64,000 bases of DNA from Rallus limicola (Eukaryota > Chordata > Aves > Gruiformes > Rallidae). The stretch covers positions 55,568,750 to 55,632,749 of the forward strand of contig JAKCOZ010000005.1 in the NCBI GenBank assembly GCA_022605955.1. The letters are read 5' to 3'. The translations under genes were made by a program, and so were the position numbers. Every line of letters starts with the position of its first letter. Positions within the stretch are counted from its first letter, which is position 1. Positions 45,193 through 57,400 of the stretch are shown here, piece after piece. The notes under the pieces are model-generated. The model was not told the origin of the DNA and made no database searches. It saw only the letters and a program-made list of their open reading frames with translations.

Positions 45193-45559
45193 CTGCTGCT
45201 GCTTAGAAACACAGATCTTCCCACTGAGGGCACAGGCACTGAAGTCCATGTAGAAGTTGTGTGGTGCAGGGGGAGGACAGGCTCTCCTGGCTTCTGGGCT
45301 GAGCATGACTAAATACCTAACAGCATTACATTTAAGGCTGTTTTACCTCAACTCCTGGCTGTGCTGGAAGTTGCTACTGGAAACTGGCTTTGTATAGCTT
45401 GGTTTGGAGCCTGACCCCAGCTCAAGAGAGAAGAGTGGTAAACATACCAGCTTCTGGAGAGAGCACAGAAAGCCAGAAGAGAGAACTCCAATTTGGCTAT
45501 TAAGTTATACACTGATTATTCATCAGTGGCTGTAAGTCTCCTCCCAGTTTGTATTATTG

Positions 45560-45622
45560 TATTGGGGATTGGACTCAATGACCTCTTGAGGTCCCTTCCA
45601 ACCCCTACAACTCTGTGATTCC
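45560..45622 (+). repeat. CR1 LINE 3' terminal scrap
   Basis: It has ggggattggactcaatgacc, gaggtcccttccaacccct and actctgtgattcc. About 60 bases, only the terminus. Confidence 0.82.
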
Positions 45623-48600
45623 TTTTCTGTACACGTGCTGCTCCCAAAAAGGGCTTGGCTCCAGCATTACCTCTGACATAAAGCTTCAGAAGGGCTGAGA
45701 GGGAAGAAAAGCTCATCTTTGGGGAAGAAAACCCAGAGCTGTTCCAAAGTAAGCTGGAGCCTTCAGAGTGATTAGTTACTACTCAATAAAACCAGCTTCC
45801 CACACCAAGCGACCGAGCCTTCATCACCTCCTGAAGGAAGCAGATCTAGAAAATTTATCTCAGCCAAAGTCAATACTGAAAGCTTATGGGAGATGCTAAT
45901 CCCCAAAGTAAATATGTAATTAAGCAGATTTTTCCACGAGTGTAATTAAGTTGATCGTTACGATACACGACTGCAATGATTACGATACCTAACCACAGAG
46001 AGCCCAGAGCAGCCCACCTCTGCCTTGCTGATACCACCAGCACACAGCTCGCTGTAAATCCAGCCGACTGCCGCAGCCAAGATGAGATGATCGCACCCCA
46101 CAGCTGTCCCTACACACTTCCCAGCACCAGACACTGGATGCTCAGGTCAAAACACATGAGGTTGTAAAGGTTGGAGACATCAAGTCTCAGGAGGCACGAT
46201 GGTCAAGCCAGGACCAAGTACTGCAGGAAATGATTGATGCTTTGACATCAGAGAGGCTCGATGCATCTAAAGGCTTTGGTTGCTTTAAGAGGAGCAAAAA
46301 TACGTCATTGTAGCAGCTAGTCTGAGTGGGGAGTATATATAAGGGACTAGACAAGGGCTGCTTGTGCAACAGGAGTGTTTGAACCCAACAGATCTAGAGT
46401 GCACAACTGCAGTGATGAGTTTCTGAGTCCCCTCCTCCTCCTCTCCCTCATCAGGGTGAAGCAAAGCCAAACACACACCTTTTCTCCCATCAATGCTGAT
46501 CAGACACACTTGAGTTTCATCTCTGAAGTCCAGCAAGGAATTTCCCATACACAAACCCAGCTTTGCACGAAGAAGCAGGGTTCAAAAAAAGACAAAGACG
46601 AGTCAAAGCCTCGGGACGTAACCAGGCTGGATTCAGCACCACCAAGAACAGCAAAGAGCAGCTCTGCTGTGATGGCAATACACCCATTTCCCATCTCAGC
46701 CCAGCTTGTGCCTTGCACTTTAAAATCAGTTCTGGGACATCCCTGCTGCTGGCTCGTGTGCAGCATGACAAGGTGACATCCTTCACCATCCATGGGATAA
46801 ACAGGCAGTGATTTGGCTCCCAGGGTTTCCAGCTGTCCTCATACAATCACTAAAAGCTTCTCTGTTCCTGTTCACACTTCTGCATTGCGTTGACTAGTAA
46901 TCTAGGAGAAACCAGAAGCATCTGTAGGGAAGAAAAGCCCTACACCGTGCAAAAAGAAACTGGGCAGAGAAGCTCCTGTTATTAAACCAGAAGAAAACCC
47001 AACACACTCCACATTAAAACACCTTCACATACTAGCTTAACTGGTGCTCAGGGTGTAGCTTTACCATTCCTCCCATCCCTGTTAACAGCACCCTCACAAA
47101 GACATTACTTCTTCCCCCATGAAGGAACTTGCATCACTCACATCCCTCCCTCGGGCAGCTTCCCGGGGCAGCTGCATCAGCCCTCTACCTACCCAAAGCT
47201 GCAATCCCCAGGGGCAAGGCACACCCAGCCAAAATTGCATGTCCACACACACACACCCCCACTGCTGCCAACACGAGGCACGACAACATCAGCTCCGTTA
47301 AAATTAAGGTATCTGGTTCAATACTCACTTTTTCTCCATACCCCATATTTAACCCAACACTTATCAGGCAGTTTTCTCAGCACCCAGCACCCGTGCCAGG
47401 CTCCCCACCTGCAGACATGGTCCCATCTCATTTCTAAATTCAACAACTCCTCACAACATCCCCTTTAGTCATGCCACAGAAGGGGAACAAACCGCATCTG
47501 TCGCGGCCACTGCACTGACGTGGCTGGTCACTGTTCCATAAAAGAATTGTACTTTTGTTCCCCTCAACAGGGCCAACACCACAAAAAATAACTACTTCAG
47601 AACTCCAGGGCAGTATTCTTCCCTGCACCTGACTTCTCCTGGTAGTTAACACTGCCCTGGATTTTATAACACACCCTTGGCTTTCTGCATTTAAATATCA
47701 AGTTTCACCCTGCACAGATACAGCATTTCATGGGATATTCACTCAGCTTAGGTCCAGGGGATTAGCTTACTTGAGAAGACAGAAATAAATTATAGCTCCA
47801 TCTGGCTAATGAGTCACTCCTAGCTTAGTCCCAGCACGTTAGAAGAATGGTTTCTATAAACGCTTGGGTCCCAAGATGCACATCACCCCAGGGATCCGTG
47901 TCTCTTCAAAAAAACTAACATTAAAAAGGGGGAAATATAGGTACCAAGGTGCTGTTTTTATTATATACTTCAACACTAAGCTGTTTAAGAGATCCCATGT
48001 CTGCTTTAGCCAAGGCAACAGCTCCTTTAATTGGGGTATTTTCCCTGGGATTTTCTCAAGCTAGCAAGTGGACAAGAAGAAAGCCCTCCCATTCAACAGT
48101 CACTGGAGGAGTATCTGTATTCAATAAATTCCTCTCACAGATAACAGTATTTTCTCCCCTTCGCCTGCAACACGCTCCATGCCAGCCAGCTGCAAAGAGG
48201 AGCTCCCAAATCTTCCACCAAAGCTCTTGGGGAGAGGATACCCAACACCTTGTGCTAGACAACAGAACTAAATGCATACCAAGGGAAGGTTGAATTTAAT
48301 ATTAAACAAGATGTTTAGCCACTCTATGCCTACTCCTTATGCATACAATGAGAGCAACCAGCTCGCTCTGATTTTGAGTATTAACTAAATGAAGCGCTGC
48401 TGGGCACAAGCTCTAGTAAGGTGGGCTGCCAAAAATCCAAAAAGCACTTCATTTCACATCACTATTCCTGCAGCACGAGGAAAAAACACACTTAGAACTT
48501 TAGTAGGCTTAGGTTTAGGTTTTTTAAGCAGCTCTGACACTGTTTTTAAGACAGAAAAATAAGAGAATCCATGTAAATCTCACAGGCCACTGACATAAAG

Positions 48601-49611
48601 AAAGAGGCCCAACCTCCAGCTAAATCACACACAACCTTCTTACAAACCACTCAAAGGTGCACACCTGAAAAGTGTGCATGAAGCACCCAGCACCTAGAAG
48701 AGCTGAATTTTGCCAGGAGGCAAAATTTAACCTACTTTTTTTGTGTACTCTCTTTAAACTCCACCTTCACAGCTACACTTCCACACTCAGTTTGCAGAAG
48801 TCCTCTCAAAGCTCAGACTGGAGAAGCAGCATCACAAACAGCACTTCCAAGTTCTGTGTTTTTCATTTAAAATACCTGCTTGGACAGCAAGATTTCTGCA
48901 GCAACAGAAGAAAGCTGGAGACACCCAAAGATACACCCTGAGCCACTGCCACTCACGTATTAAAGTCACTCTCCCTGGGAAGGAGACCTGTTCAAGTGAA
49001 GCTCAGTGATGGACACCCTCCCCCCATCAACAGCAAGAGGAGAACGAGACTCCTCGCTCTTCACTTGATTACGCTGATACAATTAAGCCATTTGCAGAGC
49101 AGGATCTCAAGTGCTTCCAATCCCCTCTAGGTAAATGTTTCCCATTCCAAACATGCCGCAGTTCGTACCATCTGCTGGGCTCTGGCTGCTCTCCGCTGCT
49201 TGATGTTAGTTAACACAGACACGCTATTTATTAAATTCCAGGAGAGACAAAAGCCTCTGCTTTTAGGGGGTTTTAAATACTTCTTTGGAAATGACACTTG
49301 ACAAAAATGCAGCAACGAGATGCCTAGAGCAAGCTGGGAGCGCAATACAGCTACACAACATCGCCACCATTATCTGGCAGATGACCTTGCTCTCATCCAA
49401 GCACGATAAGCAACCAGGTACCTCCCCACAAGGGTTTCCACCACAGCACAGCCGTCCTGGCAAGTTCATACAAGCTAAAGGAGGGCAGGGATTCACCATG
49501 CGGCAACCAAAGCCCCAAAACTACCTGGGCTGTGGGATAAAGCCCGGAGTTGGAGTCAGTATCATGGAAAAGTGCAATGAGCAATCTCACATTTACCCAG
49601 GGATAAAAGCA

Positions 49612-49980
49612 TAGAATCATAGATTGGTCTGGGCTGGAAGGGATCTCAAGGATTATAGGGCTCCAACCTCCCTGCCACAGGCAGGGCCACCAACCTCCAG
49701 GCCTGGAGCTACACAAGGTTGCCCAGGGCCCCAGCCAACCTGGCCTTGAACACCCCCAGGGATGGGGCACCCACCACCTCTCTGGGCAGCCTGTTCCAGC
49801 CCCTCACCACTCTCTCTGTAAAGAGCTTAATATCTTCCTTCCTTTAGCTTTAATCTATTCCCCCTTGTCCTGCCATTATCTACCCTTAAACAAGCCAATT
49901 CCCCTCCTGTTTCTCTGCTCCCTTCAGGGACTGGAAGGCTGCAGTGAAGTCCCCCTGCAGCCTTCTCTTCTCCAGGCAAT
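49612..49980 (-). repeat. CR1 LINE 3' fragment
   Basis: The 3' end is tagaatcatagattggtctg. It then reads ccctgccacaggcagggcca, ctccaggcctggagctacac and ctctgggcagcctgttccag, up to the ORF2-tail remnant ccttctcttctccaggca. Confidence 0.92.
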
Positions 49981-50114
49981 GAACATCAGGTGTTGGTACA
50001 GAGTGAGGAAAAAACTTCTTCATGCCCTCCAGCCCAACCCAGTCCTGGCGTATCGTCCCAACACCCCAGAACCACACAGACCCCTTTCCACCAGTAACTG
50101 GTAAGGTTCACCAA

Positions 50115-50475
50115 ACCATGAGGCTCTGAGGGGACCTTATAACATCCTTCCAGACCCTGAAAGGTGCCTGTAGGGAAACTGGGGAAGAACTGTTCCTGAG
50201 GGCATGGGTCAATGGGATGAGGGGGGATGGTTTGAACTAGAAAAGGGAGATTTAGGTTGGATATTAGGAAAAAGTTCTTCAGTATGAGGGAGGTAGATCA
50301 CTGGCACAGGTTGCCCAGAGAGGTGGTGGAGGCCCCATATCTCGAGACATCCAAGGTCAGGCTTGATGTGGCTCTGAGCAACCTGAAGATGTCCCTGCTC
50401 ACTGCAGGGGGATTGGACTAGATGGGCTTTAAAGGTCCCTTTCAACCTTACATATTCTATGATTCTCTGAACACA
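50115..50475 (+). repeat. CR1 LINE 3' fragment
   Basis: It has ccttccagaccctgaaaggt, ggttggatattaggaaaaag, gcacaggttgcccagagagg and ggattggactagatgggctt, ending with attctatgattctctga. It faces the copy at 49612 in the opposite orientation. Confidence 0.92.
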
Positions 50476-50894
50476 AGTGTACTGACTCAGTTTGGAATGA
50501 AAAGTCTTAGGAAACAAAAACTTTTCTCACATTCGTGAGGGTGTGTTATTTGGGATAAAAACCAGCACCCATCAGGGCCAGAGGGAAGTGTCCTTGGCTC
50601 CACTGGGCTCCAGAAACTACAAGCTTTCCCTTAAAATCACTCGTTTCTGGCACACGTGTCTATTATCTGCAAAGGCAGAAGATAACAAATTCTCTTTACC
50701 CTTCTTCCAAAGTGCCTGTAAGTGATCAAAGGTTTCTGCACACACTCGTGTACAGACGTGCTCTGCCCACACCAGTGAACTCCTCGAGAGGGATTTAAGC
50801 ATCCGAGTAGCACGCTCACAGCCGTTTGAGGAAGCATTTCCCCTTCTCTGCTCTCCTTGCAAGCAGTGACAGATCCGACATCTGCTCTTCTCAA

Positions 50895-51352
50895 TAGGTC
50901 CAGTGGAGGCCACAAAGATGATCAGAGGGCTGGAGCACCTCTACTATGAAGACAGGCTCAGAGAGTTGGGCTTATTCAGCCTGGAGAAGAGAAGGCTCCG
51001 AGGGGATCTTATAGCAGCCTTCCAGTCCCTGAAGGGGCTACAGGAAAGCTGGGGAGGGACTTTTTAGAAGGGCATGGAGTGATAGGACAAGGGGAAATGG
51101 TTTTAAATTGTAAGGGGGTAGATTTAGATTGGATGTTAGGAAGAAATTCTTCACTATGAGGGTGGTGAGGCCCTGGCACAGGTTGCCCAGAGAGGTGGTG
51201 GCTGCCCCCTCCCTGGAAGTGTTCAAGGCCGGGTTGGATGGGGCCTTGAGCAGCCTGGTCTAGTGAGAGGTGTCCCTGCCCATGGCAAGGGGTTGGAACT
51301 CAATGATCCTTAAGATCCCTTCCAACCCAAACCATTCTACAATTTGATGATT
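50895..51352 (+). repeat. CR1 LINE 3' fragment with ORF2 tail
   Basis: It begins in the ORF2 C-terminus ([24 protein letters not shown] reading), continues through gaagaaattcttcactatga and gcacaggttgcccagagagg, and ends ccttccaacccaaaccattc. Same subfamily as the copy 400 bases to the left. Confidence 0.92.
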
Positions 51353-54109
51353 CTTCAAGCGCCCGAGGAACTGAGAAACGAAACTTCTCAAGGTATGGAG
51401 GAAAAAACACTCCCTGTATATTCTCATGCTCCCAGGAAGGACCAAAGAGCAGCAAAATCTAAAAGTTCAACACAGACACTGATTTTCTCAGCTCAGTTTT
51501 GTTCCCATCCCAGCGATAGCAGCCAAGGTCAGCCACTCACAAAACAGCCAGCAGATCCCCAGCTACATCTGCTGCTCTCCATCACGTGCCTTACTGCAGA
51601 AGACACAGCTCAACGGCAAAACAGGCTGCCCAGGTATCTGTATGAATCCAACAGCACAAACAATCCTACAGGTGTTCAGGCAGGGAAAGGTGTCAGCACA
51701 GCCGCTCAGGCAGCACACAAGCATCACTTCTCCAAAGCTGCCTGAGAAGAGTTGAACCCAGCCAGTTGTGGCACCTCAGAGCCACACGTTAGAAGAGAAC
51801 TGAGTTTATATTTCTAATAGTCTCAACAAACTGGCTCTTAAAAACAGCCTTTGCTGCCCAGCTGCACTGCAATGCATCGCTTTTGTGGGATGCTCCAGGT
51901 AGAGCGAGACATTGCAATGAACCCAACCTTGAGGAACTCGTTTGGTCTGGCTTCACTGGCAATGCCAGAACTCGGGTTTGTGCCAAGGCCATGTTAATGC
52001 AGGATTACACACTAAAAATAAGAGACAAAGCTAGGAGATTAATGGCCAAAGCTGAGTTTAGATTACCAGTCTGAGCAGCAGGTCTGCACACAGTGTGGTT
52101 TTCGAGTATCAAGAGGGCTGCTGCAAGACAAACCCTGCCAGCAGTACAAGCCAGGTACGGATTTAAGCCACAACTCTTGGGCCAGCCAGGGAGAGGCACT
52201 GAATACCCACACCCAAAATGTGTTGGTGTCCAGCACCTGGACAGGAGGGAGGAATCAGGCCATGTCAGGTTTGTTGTTCTAGGAAACTAACGGGGGTTTG
52301 TACAAGCCAAGCTGGCGTGACAGCCCATGGCAGCTCAGGTTTACCACACACAAAAGCCATTTACACCAGCAAGGCCTATTGAATTCTGTTGCAGGACATT
52401 GTATAAATAAATATTCACAGTATAACCTTCACCTCTGCTCCATAAGAGGGCCCAGCTATGGTTCCCCGAGTCCAGGGGCAGAGCACTGCACAACCCAGCT
52501 AGGTTTGCACAGCACCCTTAGACAGGGCACAGTGTTTTTGCACTGCCAGCACCACTGTCTGCATGTCCTTCAGCCCGGTCACAGAGCTGCTTGTCACCCA
52601 TCTTGTTACCCATCTTATCCCCTTCTCTATCGGCTGACATTACAGTGTGTAGCAACACTCCCAAACTTGGCTCTGCCCAAAGGAGGCAGGTGAAGGGGAT
52701 GTGGCGCTCTTACTTCTATCTTACTACTACCTTACTCCAACGCAGCTTAAGCCTGACACAGGAATCAGTTGCACTAACAAAGGAGTGTTTATTCTGTGAC
52801 TCCTGACATGCTCTATAACTTGATTAAAATGAGCTCGACAGCACCCACAGCAGTTACACCACTGACCCACACACACCTCTGGTCACAAACCAGGAAAAGC
52901 CTCAAATTCCAAGTAAGAAACAAACTATGAAGATCGTATCTTGAGAAATTTGGGGCTGCTCTAACCCTTTCCTACATCTAATTCAGTCTCTGCAAGCATG
53001 GAAGGACAGAGGAAAGCAGGTAGCTTCTCAGTACTCAGATTCCTCTCATACTTTCACAGCAATCTAAGAGAAAACAGCTGGAATGGAATCTTTTCCCTTC
53101 CCTGGCATATACAGTAAACACAGCTATCTAAATATACATTCCTGTATTATGTATTCTTGTTTATATTTTTAAAAATAAATGTAAAATAAGAGGGGACAGA
53201 AACAAAAGAGAAAAATGTTTAAGTCCAGGGTTGTTTTTTTTTGGTTTTGCCTTTGCAGGTCGCTGTGAAAGTATGAATGGCATCTGAGAACAGGGAGGCT
53301 AATGCTCATTTTAAAAATAAATACACCCAGGTTTTTATATACAGGAGCTGCTAACAGTCAAGGACAAGACCCAAGAGCGTTACCTGCCCATGCACCCCAG
53401 CAGAGGTCATTACCTGCCTGGAAGCCTCATACCATCCCTCAGGCAGCCGGTACCTCACCTCCCCAGGAAGGCACAAGCTGTCCTTCACTTCAAATCCAGG
53501 GCAAAGCAGATGTCCTCAGCACCAGGGTGGCAGGAAGACCATGACAGATTGCTAACGAGGATGGCATTTTGTTTAGAGGATGTATTTCTGAAGTTTGCAC
53601 ATACCTACAAAGAGGTCTTAGCTTATCGCTCAATTCACCAGATATCTACTCAACTTTGTCTTCAACCTGGTTGTCAGACATTTTAGCCTTCTCCCTTGAA
53701 TCCCTCCAGGCACAGGGCAAAGTTGTAAACCTCCCGCTTGTTGTATGGGTCTCTGGACCACTCACTGCTAAAGCTTTGCTCCAAATTTCTCACCAAAGCA
53801 ACAGCAGCAATGGAGAAGCAAAAACCAAGATCCAGCCTTGAAGGGTCAGCAAGTCACTCAGAGCAATGTTTAAGTAAATCTGTGCAGTCGTATTTACTAA
53901 CCTTTGTACCTACACACCCCTATGGTGGGGAGACTGCCAAAACCATCCCTGCAACTGAACCACACACAGCCTGACACTATCACACTGGTGCTTCCACCGA
54001 GTTTCCACCCACACTGAACAAGGTCTTGCAGGAATTTGGGAAGGGGGAGAAGCACACAAAGGTGATGGCACAGGAGGAAAGACAAGAAGCCTCAAAATAA
54101 ATGAGAGAA
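51353..54109. other. No gene recognised between CR1 copies
   Basis: Unique-looking sequence with short chance open frames only. No splice-bounded exon or repeat family identified. Confidence 0.6.
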
Positions 54110-54452
54110 TTGGGAACTTTTCCTGTAGCTATGCAGGAAAATGTCCCAGTGTGGGACACAGGGGGCAATGGCCAGCCTCTTCTCAGTGGTCTGTGGAGAC
54201 AGGACAAGGGGCAATGGCTTCAAGCTGCAGCACAGGAAGTTCCACACCAATATGTGGAAGAGCTTCGTCCAGGTAAGGGTGAGGGAGCCCTAGGACAGGC
54301 TGCCCAGGGGGGTGTAGAGTCTCCTTTTCTGGAGATATTCCAGCCCCATCTGGACACTGACCTGTCTTAGGGACCCTGCTTTGGCAGGGGGGTTGGACTT
54401 GATCTCTGGAGGTCCCTTCCAACCCCTGCAATTCTGTGATTCTGTGATCACT
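54110..54452 (+). repeat. CR1 LINE 3' fragment
   Basis: It has gacaaggggcaatggcttca, a degraded ggctgcccaggggggtgtag block, and ggttggacttgatctctgga. It ends with attctgtgattctgtgatc, two copies of the terminal 8-base unit. Confidence 0.93.
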
Positions 54453-57400
54453 AAAGTTTTCCTGCAAGTATATTTCATTCACAGTAGGAGTATTACTGCT
54501 GCTCCAAATAGAATTTCTCTTCCCTACAAAATCAGGCAGCAACAGTACTCTTAACATGAACACCACAAAAGTGACTTTATCCAGGCTGATTCCTAAATGG
54601 GTATTTAACAGATGAGAACATAAAGTTGTCTTCTGCCAACAAAGACAGGTATTAACCCAGGAGAACGTATTTAGCATCTTCTCAACCATACAAGATTTTA
54701 CTGAAGCGTGTGCCTGCACTCCCTCAGCCTGTTGCAAAAGGAACAAAAGGAAGAGGAAATGACTAATGAAAGCAGCACCACATCAATATATATTTAGGTA
54801 TGTGGAAAGGGAAAACTGTAGCATGTATTTTAACGTTCCAAACAGGAGAAAGCACTGCCATGTGTGCACCAGCCACCATGGAGGCTCGGCAGCTCCCTGG
54901 GAGGGGAAAAGAAACCCCACAGAGGTTTCCCAGAGAGGAGATCTGGATTTCCCGTTTCCCAGTGCGAGCAATGCTGGAGTGCGGCACTCAGAGAGCTCGT
55001 CAGTCAGCCAACAACGTCTCTGCTTAACAGGCCTGGAAAGGAGACACAGCTGGGGCTAACAGCAACACCTCACCAACACTGGGCCCTCTTTGACTCCAGC
55101 TGTAGGTGGAAGCCAGCCTAGAGAACCGCTCCAGAAGGAAAAGGGGGAAGCTTCTTGGAGCACTGCCACCGGGCAGGCACTCCTGCAAGGTACCCAGCTC
55201 TACTGAGCAAGGGATGCCCTCACCCACAGGCTGCTAAGAGACAGGGGAAGCAAAATCGCCCCTTGCCCTGGATGGCATCTGGCAAGTCACAGTTCACCCA
55301 CATGCCACAAAGCACAAGCCCACACAGCACCTTTCCGAGGCCAGTTCCCCTTGGCTCCCCACCGCCAGCACAGGGAAAGGGGACAGGCTGCCAGCACCTC
55401 GCTGCACCTTCAAATCTTTCCTTGCGATTACTTTGCCACGGCACCCACACAAGCCAAGCCACTGGTGTCCCAGTACAACTGAGTTTTAACAGCTGGGGTT
55501 TAATCCTGCAGTTCCCCCCACCAGCTGCCTCCATGGGCAACTCTGGGACAGCTCCGGTAACAGATCTGTTCAGAGAAACAGGGCAGAAGCCTGAAGGACT
55601 ACTGTGATAAACCCAAACCCAGAGTTTTCAAACCCCTTCCTAAAATGGATCAAACCCAGCTACGGTCATTTGTGCGATGGGATGGCGCAGTACAAAAGCC
55701 CTGCTCACTCAGAAAGAGAGGAGCTGGACCACTGCCTGTCCAGCCAGCCACAATTGTTCCTGCACTTCATAATTAAGGGTTATGATTCACCCTTTTTCTA
55801 ATGCCAAACCTCAAAACTCATAACAAATACTAAATGGGAAGCTACTGGTGAACTAACCATCATCATACAGATGCCCCTAGCTCCAACACTGTTAAAAGGT
55901 ACAGAGAAACTACTACTTCATGTTCTTGCAGAGGGATTTGGAATCAGCCACCCTGTACCACTGCTTGAACCCTGAAGCTTAAGCAGGTCTTTAGCCTGGC
56001 ATTGCAAAGTGACAACCCCGGTCATTTCACCAACAAGATTTTCCCATTATTTCTGTTCAGTCTGCTGTTTGACACAACTGTACAGACAGATTGGACCACT
56101 GACAAACAAAAATAACCCCACCACACTGTGCTTCGTTAACCTCTCGGTGACTCGCTGATCCTATTGTTAAATGAGGATGGACAAAAGGAGAAGCCAACAG
56201 CAGATGGATGCTCACCTCTGTAGGAATTCCTAGAGGAAAAGGAGATTGACTTGCCCTGCAAAAAACTGTAAGTTAAAAGGGGGTGGTTAACTTGTAGCAG
56301 GGAAGTGATTGTGAATCTTATCAGATCTAGAGGCTTTCCCTGGCTTCTTGTCTGCTTGAATTTCAAAGATAATATTTACTGCAAATACTGTTTCTAAGCA
56401 GTTGAGTGACTTCAGTATTCTCTAAAGGGAAAAAAGTGTGATTGCTGTATTGAAATTAATGTAAATAGGCTGCCATACCACGTTATCAGGCTAAGTCTTG
56501 ATAATCCTTCAGCAGGAAAAGGGAGATGAAATCAACAAGCAAGATTTTCCCCATCTCTTTTTTTTTTTTCCCCCTCATCCACCAGCTAAACAATCAAAGT
56601 TCACGGAGCAGTAATAAGCCTTCAAATATGCCAGGAGCTTAATGCTCAGGGGTACGCAGTTAGTTTCCAACCCTGTGATTTTAAAAGGGCATCTGCAGTT
56701 TAGACTACAGGAGGAATGCAGACTCAACATAGAGAAGTCAAAGTTCCTCTACGTTGACGGAGGCATCGGAGTTATCAACACACACAGCCCAACCACAGCT
56801 TAGGAAGTAGGAGTACTACGAGCCTCCTCCGGCTGGAATCGCCTCCTCTTCAGCCTGTGCGCCCAGGTAAGCACTGCACTGGCATGCCTGTGTTTGCTTT
56901 TCACACTGTATACCCACAGGTGGGGTTCAGAAAGACAGAAAAGCACAGGAAAAAAAATCCCAAGAGCCAGGCTTGAGCAGGAACAACTTGCTGCTCCCCT
57001 TGCATTCCCTGTACAACCACCCTGCCCTGAACTCCACCCAAGCGAACAGGGGCCATACCCAAGAGCTCAGCTTCCTCCAGCTCATACCTTGCAGGGTGGG
57101 GTTGAAGGCAGAGGACAATGCTGGCGTAGGAACAAATGGGCAGTAACGGGCCATGAATGCATTTTGACTGCAAGTTGGGAAGGAAAAAAACCCAAAACAA
57201 ACTACACAACAACAAAAAAACCCACCCCTCTGAACCATCAATCCAACAAGGTGCTCAGTGCCATAAGGGTGAATTCATGATGTGTACAGAGCATGGGTGC
57301 TGTGTTTTATTTCACTGGGCCACACAGCAGCATAAGACTCCTACTCACCACCCCTGCCACCCAATTTGGTGCAAACCAGAGCCCTAGGATTGCAGGGAAC

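Larger units (their letters stand above)
42991..49611. other. 5' side of KTN1: 5'UTR intron or flank, no gene recognised
   Basis: Apart from the CR1 pieces listed, no coding exon is convincing in either strand. No CpG island is visible. A TATATATAAG word at 46334-46343 (plus strand) is the only core-promoter-like motif noticed. Confidence 0.6.

Noticed and set aside
46145..46220. Possible CR1 scrap (gttgtaaaggttggagacat)
   Set aside because: Only one short block resembles CR1; the neighbouring landmarks are missing.
54183..54746. 187-codon open frame on the minus strand
   Set aside because: Most of it overlaps a CR1 copy read backwards, and the rest lacks any domain or splice context.
55155..55607. 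150-codon open frame on the plus strand
   Set aside because: The composition is rich in Pro, His, Gln and Ser with no recognisable family, and there is no promoter or splice support.
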